This document shows, piece by piece, positions 1-9,724 of a DNA stretch of 64,000 nucleotides. Source of the stretch: Niastella populi (GTDB lineage: Bacteria > Bacteroidota > Bacteroidia > Chitinophagales > Chitinophagaceae); assembly GCF_002078015.1 (NCBI RefSeq), contig NZ_LWBP01000078.1, positions 124,001 to 188,000 on the forward strand, in the 5' to 3' direction. Within the stretch, counting starts at the first letter, position 1. Each line of letters opens with the position of its first letter. A model generated the notes under the pieces. That model saw only the letters and a program-made list of their open reading frames with translations, was not told where the DNA came from and ran no database searches. The position numbers and the translations under genes are program-made.

Positions 1-2667
1 TATCAGCAATAACGCAACCGGTACAGCGATCGTCAACCGTTGTTTTGCCTCGGTCAAATTCTGGAACTGTCCGCCATAATCAACATAATAACCCGCAGGC
101 AGTTTCAGTTGCTGTTTGATCTTTTCGTTCATTTCGGCAACTATACTTTCCACATCGCGTCCCAGCGCATTGAAACCAACGACGATCCTGCGTTTCGCAT
201 CTTCACGTTGTATCTGATTGGGCCCTTCCTGAATGCTTACCGTTGCTACCTGGTTCAACGGGATCTGTGCACCGGTGGGCGTTGGGATCAACAGGTTCTG
301 TACATCGGTAACATCCTGTCGCTGGGTATTCTCGAGGCGAACCACCAGGTCGAACCGCCTTTCGCCTTCATAAACAAGACCGGCGCTTTGTCCGGCAAAC
401 GCGGTATTGAGCACGCGGTTCACATCTTCGATATTCAACCCATAATGCGCTATGGCCACCCTGTTATAACTGACCAGTATTTGTGGAATTCCCGTTACGG
501 TTTCCACATACAGATCGGTTGTACCCTCTACGCTTTTAACAATGGGTACCAGTTTACCGGCATATTGGGCAAGGGTATCGAGGTTTTCACCATAGATCTT
601 GCACACCACATCCTGCCGGGCGCCGCTGATGAGCTCATTGAAACGCATTTGCACCGGGTACATGAAACCGAAAGTAGCATCGGGTATATCCTGTAGGGCG
701 ATCCGCATTTTCTCTGCCAGTTCATCAAACGTATGAGCGCTTGTCCATTTCTTTTTGTCTTTCAGGATCACCATCAGGTCGCTGGCTTCGAGCGGCATGG
801 GATCGGTTGGTATTTCACTGCTGCCATTCTTTCCCACTACTTTTATCACTTCGGGAAAACGGCTTTTTAAGATATGCGCCGCCTGCGTTAAGGTCTTTAC
901 CGATGAATTGATATTGCTGCCGGTGAGCATCCTGGTTTCGATGGCAAAATCCCCTTCGGCCAGTTGCGGAATAAATTCTCCCCCTAACCGGGAGAAGATG
1001 AATAAGCTCAATGCAAAGACCAATACGCATGAAGCAATGATCGTTTTCGGAAAGCGCAGCATTTTTGCCAGCACGTTCTCATATCCTTTTTCGAGCCATG
1101 CCATCATACGGTCGCTGAACGTTTTCTTATGCGATATTTTTTTGCTGAGGAACAGGGCGGTCATCATGGGCACATAGGTGAACGATAACAGGAAGGCGCC
1201 AAGCAGTGCAAAGGTTACCGTTTGCGCCATGGGGCGGAACATCTTTCCTTCAATACCCTGTAAAGAATAGATAGGCAGGTAAACGACAAGGATAATGATC
1301 TGGCCGAATATGGCAGCATTCATCATTTTGGAGGCGCTATGCGTTACCTCTTCATCCATTCTGCTTTGGTTAAGCCGGTTCACGCCGGCAAAATGCTTTG
1401 AATGAGTTAACCTGTGCATTACGGCTTCTACAATGATCACCGCGCCATCCACGATCAACCCGAAGTCGATGGCGCCAAGGCTCATGAGGTTACCGCTTAC
1501 GCCAAAGACATTCATGAGTATGATAGCAAACAGCATCGACAAAGGAATAACAGATGCAACTACCAACCCGGCCCGCAGGTTCCCGAGGAACAATACCAGT
1601 ACGAATATTACGATCAATGCACCTTCTATCAAATTGGTTTCAACAGTGCCGATGGCGGCGTTCACCATTTTCGTTCTGTCGAGAAATGGTTCTATCACCA
1701 CGCCCTCCGGTAAGGTTTGCTGTATCTTTTTCACTCTTTCTTTCACACGTTTGATAACGGCCGACGAGTTCTCTCCTTTCAGCATCATTACTACCGCGCC
1801 TGATACTTCACCCTGATCGTTATACGTCATGGCCCCATACCGGGTAGCGCTGCCTAAACGCATGGTGGCCACATCGCGCATCAGCACAGGAATGCCTGTT
1901 TCGGTCATTCTTACAACTATATTGCCTATATCCTGCTCATTGGTGATCAGCCCTTCACTTCTTATGAACAATACGGCCGGGCCTTTTTCAATATAAGCGC
2001 CACCCGTGTTCTGGTTGTTCTTTTCCAGCGCATTGAACACATCGTTCATCGTAAGGTTATACGATTTCAGGCGTGACGTGTTTACCGCTATTTCATATTG
2101 CTTCAGCAATCCGCCAAAGCTCGAAACGTCGGCTACACCCGGCGTGCCCAGCAGTTGCCGCCTGATGATCCAGTCCTGGATCGTGCGCAACTGCATGGCA
2201 TCGTACTTATGCTCATAGCCTTTTTTCGGTCGTACAACATATTGATATATCTCCCCGAGGCCTGTAGTAACCGGCCCCAGTTCGGGTTTGCCCAATTGAG
2301 CGGGGATCTGGTTCTGCACCTGTTGCAACCGTTCTGCGATCTGCTGCCGGGCCCAGTAAATATCGACGTTATCTTCAAATACAATGGTGACCACCGATAA
2401 GCCAAAACGGGAAAAGCTCCTGATCTTTTTAAGACCGGGTATTGTACTGTTAACCTGCTCAATAGGGAAAGTGATCAGCCGTTCCACATCGGGAGCGCCC
2501 AATGCCGGCGAAGAAGTGATCACCTGAACCTGGTTATCGGTTATATCGGGCACTGCATCGATGGGCAAACGGGTAACAGCATAACCGCCCCAGATGATAA
2601 GCCCCAGCACAAATAAACCGATCACCAGTTTGTTCTTTATAGAAAAACGAATGATGGATTGGATCAT
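1..2667 (-). CDS. CzcA/CusA-family heavy-metal efflux RND pump (3' part beyond window)
   Basis: Inner-membrane pump subunit of a tripartite RND exporter for heavy-metal cations, driven by proton influx. The reading frame is open from the ATG at 2665-2667 to base 1, giving 889 codons without a stop; the C-terminus lies outside. The N-terminus has the family signature: a first membrane helix (about residues 10-30) followed by RLPIDAVPDITDNQVQV, typical of CzcA/CusA. The last codons seen (QRLTIAVPVALLLI) match a late membrane helix. In Bacteroidota such pumps are often about 1040 or 1440 residues, the longer form with a fused TolC-like part; which applies cannot be seen. It lies downstream of a small periplasmic protein common in these loci. 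Family assignment is firm; the metal is unknown. Confidence 0.93.
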   Translation of the reverse strand, partial: MIQSIIRFSIKNKLVIGLFVLGLIIWGGYAVTRLPIDAVPDITDNQVQVITSSPALGAPDVERLITFPIEQVNSTIPGLKKIRSFSRFGLSVVTIVFEDNVDIYWARQQIAERLQQVQNQIPAQLGKPELGPVTTGLGEIYQYVVRPKKGYEHKYDAMQLRTIQDWIIRRQLLGTPGVADVSSFGGLLKQYEIAVNTSRLKSYNLTMNDVFNALEKNNQNTGGAYIEKGPAVLFIRSEGLITNEQDIGNIVVRMTETGIPVLMRDVATMRLGSATRYGAMTYNDQGEVSGAVVMMLKGENSSAVIKRVKERVKKIQQTLPEGVVIEPFLDRTKMVNAAIGTVETNLIEGALIVIFVLVLFLGNLRAGLVVASVIPLSMLFAIILMNVFGVSGNLMSLGAIDFGLIVDGAVIIVEAVMHRLTHSKHFAGVNRLNQSRMDEEVTHSASKMMNAAIFGQIIILVVYLPIYSLQGIEGKMFRPMAQTVTFALLGAFLLSFTYVPMMTALFLSKKISHKKTFSDRMMAWLEKGYENVLAKMLRFPKTIIASCVLVFALSLFIFSRLGGEFIPQLAEGDFAIETRMLTGSNINSSVKTLTQAAHILKSRFPEVIKVVGKNGSSEIPTDPMPLEASDLMVILKDKKKWTSAHTFDELAEKMRIALQDIPDATFGFMYPVQMRFNELISGARQDVVCKIYGENLDTLAQYAGKLVPIVKSVEGTTDLYVETVTGIPQILVSYNRVAIAHYGLNIEDVNRVLNTAFAGQSAGLVYEGERRFDLVVRLENTQRQDVTDVQNLLIPTPTGAQIPLNQVATVSIQEGPNQIQREDAKRRIVVGFNALGRDVESIVAEMNEKIKQQLKLPAGYYVDYGGQFQNLTEAKQRLTIAVPVALLLI

Positions 2668-2736
2668 GAAATACTTTTTTGCAGGTACATGCACACTGCC
2701 AGCTACTCCTACGAAGTAAGAGGTATGAAGTAAGTA

Positions 2737-2752
2737 CCTTACATCTGTAAGG
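2737..2752. promoter_or_regulatory. 16-bp perfect inverted repeat upstream of the efflux pump (possible operator)
   Basis: CCTTACA-TC-TGTAAGG is a perfect 7+7 palindrome with a 2-nt spacer, 70 bp upstream of the pump start codon, in the 284-bp gap between the small companion gene and the pump. ACCTT...AAGG half-sites recall MerR-type metal-regulator operators, but the spacer is much shorter than theirs, so the resemblance may be chance. The rest of the gap shows no gene. Confidence 0.35.
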
Positions 2753-2951
2753 ACAGTATGAACGTTACCTGACCGAATAAACGATCGCGCATGCAAATGA
2801 AGACCTGCATGCCGTTTCAATAAATAATAACTGCTTTGTTGTTAAGCGCAACGGGGAGGTTGAAAAATATCTGCTACTGCGAGCAGGGAGTGATTATCTT
2901 CATTGTGGAGAATAAACTCGTTCTTTGTTTCGGTTGTACGGGGCGGCAATT

Positions 2952-3230
2952 CTATAATAGTATTGCCAGTGTTTCACAACAAACGGTGGTATAGGTTACA
3001 CAGCAATCGGAATGACGGAAAGGCAATTGCTGATCCTGCTGGTAATCCTCATCATGTATATACTGGTGTATATAATGCAGGTTCAAAAAACCCAATAAAG
3101 AAAGGGAAGGGTCCTGTTGCCGATGCTCAATAAAATGTTGTATCAATACCGGCATCCGCAGGAACTGGTGCAGTTCCGAGAACGACAGCATGTAAATGCT
3201 AACAAAGAATATGGCAATTGCCTTTTTCAC
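2952..3230 (-). CDS. Small secreted protein of Bacteroidota heavy-metal efflux loci
   Basis: 92 residues. An N-terminal hydrophobic stretch (MKKAIAIFFVSIYMLSF) looks like a signal peptide. It is followed by a conserved-looking ELHQFLRMPVLIQHFIEHR segment with several His, then LHYIHQYIHDEDYQQDQQLPFR and a C-terminal part with two CC pairs. I recognise this pattern from small uncharacterised proteins that precede CzcA-type pumps in Bacteroidota; its function is unknown. The His and Cys content would suit metal binding in the periplasm (inference). It is first in the minus-strand unit, 284 bp ahead of the pump gene, and diverges from the LytTR regulator. Confidence 0.72.
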   Translation of the reverse strand: MKKAIAIFFVSIYMLSFSELHQFLRMPVLIQHFIEHRQQDPSLSLLGFLNLHYIHQYIHDEDYQQDQQLPFRHSDCCVTYTTVCCETLAILL

Positions 3231-3429
3231 TGCTCAAATGTACAAAACTGCCGGGCAACAAACCAGTTAATCAAAATATTTTAACCGCTGGCAACAACAA
3301 GGGGTATACGGAAAATAGCGCTGATGAACCGGACATCAGCACATTATCACAACTTGTTCCAACTTCAGCCGGGATTAACAAATTATCACATTAGCTTGAG
3401 TATCTTTACGATCTCTATCAAGCACATGT

Positions 3430-4311
3430 ATGGTAATAAACCGTCCGTTTCCTTTAGATACGCCCTCGGTTAAATCGTTCCGGTATACTTTTTATGCCGC
3501 ACTGTGTGTATTTATGATCCTGGTACTGCTTCAACCTTTTGGCATCAATGAGGCCAGAGGTTCGTCTCTGGTGCTGAACGCCGCTTTATACGCCCTGGTA
3601 ACATTCGTATCCACCTCAATTAATGCATTTTTGCTGCCCTGGCTTTTTCCCATGTTTTACCGGGAAGAAAAATGGACGGTGGGCAAAGAATTCCTGCATA
3701 TGTGCTGGCACCTGGTGCCCATTACTTTTGGCAACTGGCTGTTAACGCATTGGTTGTATGGCGCTCCATTAAACCGGCACACCCTGTTCAGTTTTATGTG
3801 GATCACTTTTGTGGTAGGCATTTTCCCGTTATGGCTGAATGTATTATTGAAACAACAACGCTTATTAAAGAAATACCAGGCCGGCGCCTCCCGGCTCGAT
3901 GAACAGTTGAACCAGCCCGAACCTGTTAGCCCAACACCGTTGAATTTGCCGGCAGCTATTGTTTTTACCAGCGAAAATGGAAAAGAACAGCTCGCCGTCG
4001 CCACTGAAAATATCAGATATGTTACTTCGGCCGACAATTATGTGCGTATTTTATATATTAAAGACAATCAACCGGTATCTCACCTGATACGCAACACCCT
4101 GCGAAAGGCTGAAGAGGCCCTCGCCGGCAACCCGCAGTTTTTCCGGTGCCACCGGACCTATATCGTCAACCTGAAGGCCATTGAACATGTAAGCGGCAAT
4201 GCCCAGGGGTATAAACTGCAGTTGAAAGATGTGGCGGAATTGATACCCGTTTCGCGTAGTTTAAATGCCCGGTTATCTGAAGTGTTAACCCAACCGCAAA
4301 TTGTAATATAA
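3430..4311 (+). CDS. Membrane-anchored LytTR-domain DNA-binding regulator
   Basis: 293 residues. The N-terminal half (about residues 17-145) has four hydrophobic helices; the C-terminal 110 residues form a LytTR DNA-binding domain (AIVFTSENGKEQLAVATENIRYV, YVRILY, IRNTLRKAEEAL, FFRCHRTYIVNL, LIPVSRSLNARLSEVL). There is no receiver or kinase domain, so it is a one-component membrane regulator of a type common in Bacteroidota. A TAtcTTTa sequence about 40 bp before the ATG resembles the Bacteroidota -7 box. It diverges from the metal-efflux locus with 199 bp between start codons; it might control that locus, but this is only positional. Confidence 0.88.
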   Translation: MVINRPFPLDTPSVKSFRYTFYAALCVFMILVLLQPFGINEARGSSLVLNAALYALVTFVSTSINAFLLPWLFPMFYREEKWTVGKEFLHMCWHLVPITFGNWLLTHWLYGAPLNRHTLFSFMWITFVVGIFPLWLNVLLKQQRLLKKYQAGASRLDEQLNQPEPVSPTPLNLPAAIVFTSENGKEQLAVATENIRYVTSADNYVRILYIKDNQPVSHLIRNTLRKAEEALAGNPQFFRCHRTYIVNLKAIEHVSGNAQGYKLQLKDVAELIPVSRSLNARLSEVLTQPQIVI

Positions 4312-4580
4312 ATCCGCTACGGAATACAGATTACAGGCGCTTAATTTCACACCTCTTTGCCTTAACGGCATCATACTAATGGCGCCCCTGAACCTTAACT
4401 TAAACCAGTTTTCCCTGAAACCGGCAACCCACAACCTGCAATTCACCCCTTATTCCGGCGCACCCTGTCAATTCGCCCCAAACCCCTGCATTTCGTCCCC
4501 TCCATTTGGAAAACGCGCTGATATACAGGCATTTTTGCAACAGGCAATTCGCTTTGCCGGTAATCAAAAAATGCAACATC

Positions 4581-5267
4581 ATGAACAGCCTGTTAAAAAT
4601 TATGCTCGTTTTACACATCGTCAGCGGTTTTCTTTCACTGGCCTGCGGACTATTTTCCATGCTCAACAGAAAAGGGGCGCGGCAGCACCGGCTTACCGGC
4701 CAGCTCTTTTTTTACGGGATGACCGGCGTGTTCATTACGGCCACTTTTATTTCCGTTGTAAAGAATATTCCGTTCCTTTTCATGGTAGGTTTTTTCAGTT
4801 ATTACCTCGCCTGCTCAGGTTACCGGGCTTTATACCTTAAAAAACTGCACCTGCAACAACAACCCGCCCTGCTCGACTGGATCATCAGCCTTACCGGAAT
4901 TATAGCCGGTATTGGCCTTATCGCATTCAGTTATGTATGGTTCACCCAGCGGGGTATGTGGGGAATGGTACCGCTTACTTTCGGGGTATTCTGTTTTCTC
5001 AGCGGCTGGAAGGACCTTCGCCATTTCTTCAGGCGCCCGGCCGATAAACAACACTGGTTCTTTACTCATGGCAGCCGCATGGGGGGCGCTTTTGCCGCAA
5101 CGGTAACCGCATTTATTGTCGTGAATTTGCAAATAGGAGCACTTACGTGGATGCTTTGGATAGTACCCGGCACGTTGATCGGCACCTGGACGGGCATTAT
5201 ACTTGGCCGTTACCGTAAAAAATTTCAGGGAAAGAAAACAGCCGAAGCTGTACCTGCCAGGTCTTAA
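4581..5267 (+). CDS. DUF2306-like integral membrane protein
   Basis: 228 residues from the ATG at 4581 (MNSLLKIMLVLHIVSGF). An in-frame ATG at 4506 is rejected because it would add 25 polar residues ahead of the first membrane helix. The protein has about seven hydrophobic segments, a His in the first helix (LHIVSG) and the GARQHRLTGQLFFYGM loop typical of DUF2306-like predicted membrane proteins. Function is unknown; conserved His residues have led to suggestions of haem or metal binding in this group (inference). It converges with the porin gene, the two stop codons overlapping at 5264-5267. Confidence 0.72.
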   Translation: MNSLLKIMLVLHIVSGFLSLACGLFSMLNRKGARQHRLTGQLFFYGMTGVFITATFISVVKNIPFLFMVGFFSYYLACSGYRALYLKKLHLQQQPALLDWIISLTGIIAGIGLIAFSYVWFTQRGMWGMVPLTFGVFCFLSGWKDLRHFFRRPADKQHWFFTHGSRMGGAFAATVTAFIVVNLQIGALTWMLWIVPGTLIGTWTGIILGRYRKKFQGKKTAEAVPARS

Positions 5268-7342
5268 TTTACAAAACTCCAGAAAACGCCTACCCGTATC
5301 TGTAATCCCGGATATGGGTAGTTGAAATTGGGAATATTATTCTTGGTAAACCCGCCGGTTGCAGGGTCGAGCGTATTCAGGTTTTCGGCACGCACATAGG
5401 CGCTAAAACTTTTAATGCGAAAATGCAGGTAACCGCTTATATCGGGCCGGCGTAATTCTATATTTTCATTGTCCTGGTAAACGAACTGCCCTATCAACGG
5501 AGAATATACCGGTGCCTTATAAGCTGTAAAATAACGCATTTCGGCGCCGAAACTGATCCGCAGGTTCTTAAAGCCAAGTGTTCCATCGTAACCAACCTGG
5601 TTGCGGGTTGAAAGCAGGGGCACATTGACCGGACCATCACCTACCCGTTGCTGTAATATCACCCAGGTTTTCCAGTTCCAGTTACCCCCGATCTTAAAGA
5701 TCTTTTCTGCCGATACCTGTAACAGATTGAACAATGATGAAGCCTGATCAACCTCGAACAGGCTTTTATAATAAGCATAATTGGTTACCAGGAAATACTT
5801 TCCCGATAATTTCAGCTTCAGTTTGGGTTGAATAAAAGAAGCGAATAATGTGGTGATGTTCTCCTTTTTAAAATCGATGGGGCTTGCTGCCGTATCGATG
5901 TAAAAACTGCTGTTGGTGTTGAACACATAAGAAGGCGTACGGTTGGTATTCTGAAAGCCCAGCTCAAGGTAACCTATTTGTTTGCTGATAAGCCGTTGCA
6001 GGCTGATGTATGCATTGTAATCACCCGCATTGAAACCAGTAACATAAAAATTACCCAGCGCCTCTATATCCCATTTCTGATTGCGGGTACGGTTACGGTA
6101 CTCACCGTGCGCAAAAAAATTATAGTAATCCTTTGCGTTGGAAACGACATTTATATAACCCGAATCGAACGTTCCCTGCAAACTTTGAAATGATGCACCC
6201 AACTTAAGAAACTGCTGGGGGTTCTTCGCATCGGGGAACGTATAGATCGAAAAATCGTTTGTCAGTTCCCGCCATTTATCCCGCAGAAAAAATGTGTCTC
6301 TGTTACCCGGCAGGGTAATGCCATACATCTCCTTGTAATAAGCGCTGTCGCCAAATGTATCGCGGAAACGATAGTGATACGTGTTCAGTGCAATGGTATG
6401 TTCTAACCGCAGGCGGGGATAGAATAATGGGATCACCGTGGTGTCGTTTACCACTATGGAATCTTTTTGCCCGATATCGTATTGCTGGCGCATCATGTAC
6501 GATGCGTTGGTATAAAACGAACCGGTTGCAATACTGGTGCTGAAGAAATTCCGGTTGCCCACCTGATCGGGCCCTAACCTGGTTGGAATGTTCGAGCGTT
6601 CGTCGTACCCGGCTTCAACACTGTCCCTGCTCAAATAAGAGTCGTCCTGTATACCGCCGTTTTCGCCCGACTGCAGTTTGTTACCAACAACCACTATGAA
6701 GTTCTGGTACCGCAGGTTCTTCGATTTGTACCACGATGTAAACCGGTAATTGTTATGATTGGTATTCTGGTTCTGAAAGAAACCGGGCGAATTGATCAAC
6801 CGGTATTCAAACGCCATATTCCAGTTTGGCCTCAGGTTTTGCGTATGCATCAGGCGGATCATTTGCTCAGACCGCGAACCCAGCAGGTAATTCAATTCGG
6901 AATATGGCCTTGTAGTATTGTAAAAGCGGGCATCGTTTGCCGTTAAATTATAAATATCGAAAGCATGAAAGCCATGGTCCCACCCGGCTTTTGTTTCAGG
7001 AGAGAACAGTATGCTGTGCGACGCGTTACCGAAGTTCCCGAGGGTGAAATGATGCCAGGGAATGGGTATTTTTTGTGTGAAATCGTATAATACGGAATCA
7101 AACTCACGTAAACGGCTTGTGTCGAGAAAACGGAACCGGATAGTGATCGAATCTTCCAGACCGGTACGGTGGCCTATGGTATCACTGCCGCCCTGCCCAA
7201 CACCCATTCCGCTAAAACGCCCCTGCGCTTTGCGGAAAAGATCATCCTGCGCGTTTGTGGTGTTTACAAAACCGGCCAGTAAAAACAAAGTGACAATAAA
7301 TATGTACCGGATCCTTAACAAGTATGAACGATTATTAAACAA
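5264..7342 (-). CDS. Putative porin (Porin_10-like outer-membrane barrel)
   Basis: 692 residues. A signal peptide (hydrophobic stretch ending VNTTNAQ near residue 32) is followed by an aromatic-rich beta-strand protein. Landmarks of the Bacteroidota putative-porin family include the segment with HHFTLGNFGNASHSILFSP, the GWDHGFHAFDIY stretch, and YSELNYLLGSRSEQMIRLMHTQNLRPNWN. The C-terminus ends in an aromatic strand (LQIRVGVFWSFVN), usual for outer-membrane barrels. The natural substrate is unknown. It is monocistronic by spacing and convergent with the DUF2306-like gene. Confidence 0.85.
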   Translation of the reverse strand: MFNNRSYLLRIRYIFIVTLFLLAGFVNTTNAQDDLFRKAQGRFSGMGVGQGGSDTIGHRTGLEDSITIRFRFLDTSRLREFDSVLYDFTQKIPIPWHHFTLGNFGNASHSILFSPETKAGWDHGFHAFDIYNLTANDARFYNTTRPYSELNYLLGSRSEQMIRLMHTQNLRPNWNMAFEYRLINSPGFFQNQNTNHNNYRFTSWYKSKNLRYQNFIVVVGNKLQSGENGGIQDDSYLSRDSVEAGYDERSNIPTRLGPDQVGNRNFFSTSIATGSFYTNASYMMRQQYDIGQKDSIVVNDTTVIPLFYPRLRLEHTIALNTYHYRFRDTFGDSAYYKEMYGITLPGNRDTFFLRDKWRELTNDFSIYTFPDAKNPQQFLKLGASFQSLQGTFDSGYINVVSNAKDYYNFFAHGEYRNRTRNQKWDIEALGNFYVTGFNAGDYNAYISLQRLISKQIGYLELGFQNTNRTPSYVFNTNSSFYIDTAASPIDFKKENITTLFASFIQPKLKLKLSGKYFLVTNYAYYKSLFEVDQASSLFNLLQVSAEKIFKIGGNWNWKTWVILQQRVGDGPVNVPLLSTRNQVGYDGTLGFKNLRISFGAEMRYFTAYKAPVYSPLIGQFVYQDNENIELRRPDISGYLHFRIKSFSAYVRAENLNTLDPATGGFTKNNIPNFNYPYPGLQIRVGVFWSFVN

Positions 7343-7401
7343 GGCAACAAATTAATAATTATTAAACCGTTAGCGGTTATAAGAAAAGTTAATTGTACTA
7401 T

Positions 7402-8223
7402 TTACAGTTCAGCTACCAGGTGTTTGAAGATAGCCGTCAGCTTGGGTTCAGCTTCTTTAGCTGCCTGTAATACCTCTTCGTGGGTAATGATATTATCATC
7501 TTCCCTAATGCCAATATCGGTGATAACGCTAACGGCAAATACAGGCAGGTCCATATGCACGGCGATGATCACTTCCTGCACGGTGCTCATACCTACTGCA
7601 TCGCCCCCCAGTTTATGGATCAGTTTATATTCAGCCCTTGTTTCAAAAGTTGGGCCGGTTACGGCAAAATAAACGCCCTCCTGTACTTTTATGTCAAGCG
7701 ATGATGCGATCTTTTTGGCTTTTTTGATAATGGCTTTGGGATACGGTTCGCTCATGTCGGGAAAACGTGGTCCCAGTTCCGAATGATTCTTACCCAGCAA
7801 CGGGTTTACAATACTGAAACTGATGTGATCGGTTATGATCATAAGATCGCCAACCTTAAAGGCGGGATTTACCCCGCCAGCGGCATTAGATAAAAGTAAA
7901 TTCGAGACGCCCAGTTTTTTCATCACCCTTACAGGATAAGCCACCTGCTCAGGCGTATATCCTTCATAAAAATGGAAACGGCCGGCCATTACCACCACTT
8001 TTTTGCCGCTGAGTTCTCCAAAGATCAGTTTGCCATGATGGCCTTCAACAGTTGAAACCGGGAAATGCGGAATCAGATCGTAAGAGATCTCGTGCTCAAC
8101 GTTGATTTCCTGCGCAAAATTTCCCAGTCCGCTTCCCAGCACAATGCCAACTTCGGGGGTATGGGCATACCTGCTTTTTATAAAGGAAGTGGTTTCGTGC
8201 AATTGCTGAAGTAGATCGGGCAT
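7402..8223 (-). CDS. Purine-nucleoside phosphorylase
   Basis: 273 residues from the ATG at 8221-8223 (MPDLLQQLHETTSFIK). A longer frame to 8271 adds 16 residues unlike the family and is not preferred. The enzyme cleaves purine (deoxy)nucleosides with phosphate to free base and (deoxy)ribose-1-phosphate in purine salvage. Visible motifs: VGIVLGSGLGNFAQ (phosphate loop), VEGHHGKL, VMAGRFHFYEGYTPEQVAYPVRV, LLLSNAAGGVNPAF (base-binding region), VTGPTFETRAEYKL and GGDAVGMSTVQEVIIA. Length matches trimeric family-1 PNPs. It is divergent from sucC. Confidence 0.95.
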   Translation of the reverse strand: MPDLLQQLHETTSFIKSRYAHTPEVGIVLGSGLGNFAQEINVEHEISYDLIPHFPVSTVEGHHGKLIFGELSGKKVVVMAGRFHFYEGYTPEQVAYPVRVMKKLGVSNLLLSNAAGGVNPAFKVGDLMIITDHISFSIVNPLLGKNHSELGPRFPDMSEPYPKAIIKKAKKIASSLDIKVQEGVYFAVTGPTFETRAEYKLIHKLGGDAVGMSTVQEVIIAVHMDLPVFAVSVITDIGIREDDNIITHEEVLQAAKEAEPKLTAIFKHLVAEL

Positions 8224-8454
8224 AACTGAATAATAATTAATGGCGAAATTGCTGGTTGAAAATGCGTGCAAATATACAGGTTTCCGGTTACCGGTTGCCA
8301 GTTACCAGGGCATTCCCCCGCGACCGGGAAACCGGTAACCGGCACCTATTGCCTTAGAAAGCGCAATCGTTCCCGGAAATAGGGAACCTGTAACTGACAG
8401 CAAAGGCATCACTTAACAGCTTTTTTGCTTATTTTCGCCAAAATTTTTTACGGC
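8224..8454. repeat. Intergenic gap with 'ccggttgccagttacc' phrase repeats
   Basis: The 231-bp gap between the divergent PNP and sucC genes carries degenerate repeats around 8278-8312 and 8325-8345, built from variants of ggttaccggttgccagttacc. The same wording recurs near 20935, 27945 and 41430 and inside trpG at 33640. A TAttTTcG sequence at 8430-8437, close to the sucC start, resembles the -7 box of a Bacteroidota promoter. Confidence 0.6.
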
Positions 8455-9666
8455 ATGAATCTTCACGAATACCAGGCAAAGGAATTACTGAAAAAATACA
8501 ATGTACCGGTGCAGGAAGGAATACCGGTCGACAGAGCCGACGCGGCCGAAGAAGCATATAAGAATTTAAAAGTTCAGTTTGGCAACAACTTCGCGGTTGT
8601 AAAAGCTCAAATACATGCAGGTGGTCGCGGTAAGGGCAAGATCCAGGGCACCGAACAACGCGGTGTGGCGGTAGGTAAAAGTGCCGAAGAAATTAAAAAT
8701 ATCGCTTCCAATTTACTGGGTGGCACCCTGGTTACCATTCAAACCGGTGCTGCAGGTAAAGTGGTAAACAAAGTACTGGTAGCCCAGGACGTTTATTATC
8801 CTGGTCCCAACCCGGTAAAAGAATTCTACTTATCAATTCTGCTCGATCGTTCAAAAGGACAGAATGTGATCATGTACAGCACCGAAGGCGGTATGGACAT
8901 TGAAGAAGTAGCTCACAACACCCCCGACAAGATCTTCAAAGAGTGGGTTCACCCCGGCGGCGGTTTACAGGGCTTCCAGGCTCGTAAAATTGCTTTCAAC
9001 CTCGGTTTGAAAGGCGAAGCATTCAAAAACTGCGTAAAATTCGTTACCAATTTATATAATGCATATGTTGGGTTGGATTGCGCTATGCTCGAGATCAACC
9101 CGCTTTTCAAAACAGCCGACGAAAAGATCATTGCCGTTGACTGTAAAATGGGCCTCGACGATAACGCACTGATGCGTCATCCTGAACTGGAAGCATTGCG
9201 CGATATCAGCGAAGAAGATCCTACAGAAGTTGAGGCTGGTAAATACAACCTGAACTTTGTAAAACTCGATGGTAACGTAGGTTGTATGGTAAACGGCGCC
9301 GGTTTGGCCATGGCTACCATGGATATGATCAAACTGAGCGGTGGTGAGCCTGCCAACTTCCTCGATGTAGGGGGTACAGCCAACGCTACTACAGTAGAAG
9401 CCGGCTTCCGCATCATTTTAAAAGACCCTAAAGTAAAAGCGATCCTCATCAATATCTTTGGTGGTATCGTACGCTGCGACCGGGTTGCACAGGGTGTTAT
9501 CGATGCTTACAAATCTATCGGCAACATTACTGTTCCCATCATCGTGCGTTTACAGGGTACTAATGCCGAAGAAGCTAAAAAGCTGATCGAAGAAAGCGGA
9601 CTGAAAGTACAATCAGCGATCCTGTTAAGTGAAGCTGCTGCACTGGTTGGTAAAGCCGTTGCTTAA
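8455..9666 (+). CDS. sucC: Succinate--CoA ligase [ADP-forming] subunit beta
   Basis: 403 residues from the ATG at 8455 (MNLHEYQAKELLKKYNVPVQEG), the canonical family N-terminus; the frame extends 10 codons further but without family-like sequence. It forms succinyl-CoA synthetase with SucD, making ATP from succinyl-CoA in the TCA cycle. ATP-grasp features: VVKAQIHAGGRGKGKIQGTEQRGVAVG near residues 50-80, MLEINPLF, and the C-terminal flavodoxin-like ligase domain with GLAMATMDMIKLSGG, NFLDVGGTA, INIFGGIVRCDRVAQG. sucD is not adjacent. A factor-independent terminator follows 30 bp after the stop. Confidence 0.97.
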   Translation: MNLHEYQAKELLKKYNVPVQEGIPVDRADAAEEAYKNLKVQFGNNFAVVKAQIHAGGRGKGKIQGTEQRGVAVGKSAEEIKNIASNLLGGTLVTIQTGAAGKVVNKVLVAQDVYYPGPNPVKEFYLSILLDRSKGQNVIMYSTEGGMDIEEVAHNTPDKIFKEWVHPGGGLQGFQARKIAFNLGLKGEAFKNCVKFVTNLYNAYVGLDCAMLEINPLFKTADEKIIAVDCKMGLDDNALMRHPELEALRDISEEDPTEVEAGKYNLNFVKLDGNVGCMVNGAGLAMATMDMIKLSGGEPANFLDVGGTANATTVEAGFRIILKDPKVKAILINIFGGIVRCDRVAQGVIDAYKSIGNITVPIIVRLQGTNAEEAKKLIEESGLKVQSAILLSEAAALVGKAVA

Positions 9667-9695
9667 GACAGAAATTTTGACATCGTTATATAAGG

Positions 9696-9724
9696 TCCCA
9701 CTTCGAAAGAGGTGGGATTTTTAT
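9696..9724 (+). terminator. Terminator after sucC
   Basis: TCCCAC-10 nt-GTGGGA followed by TTTTTATTT, 30 bp after the sucC stop. Confidence 0.8.
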
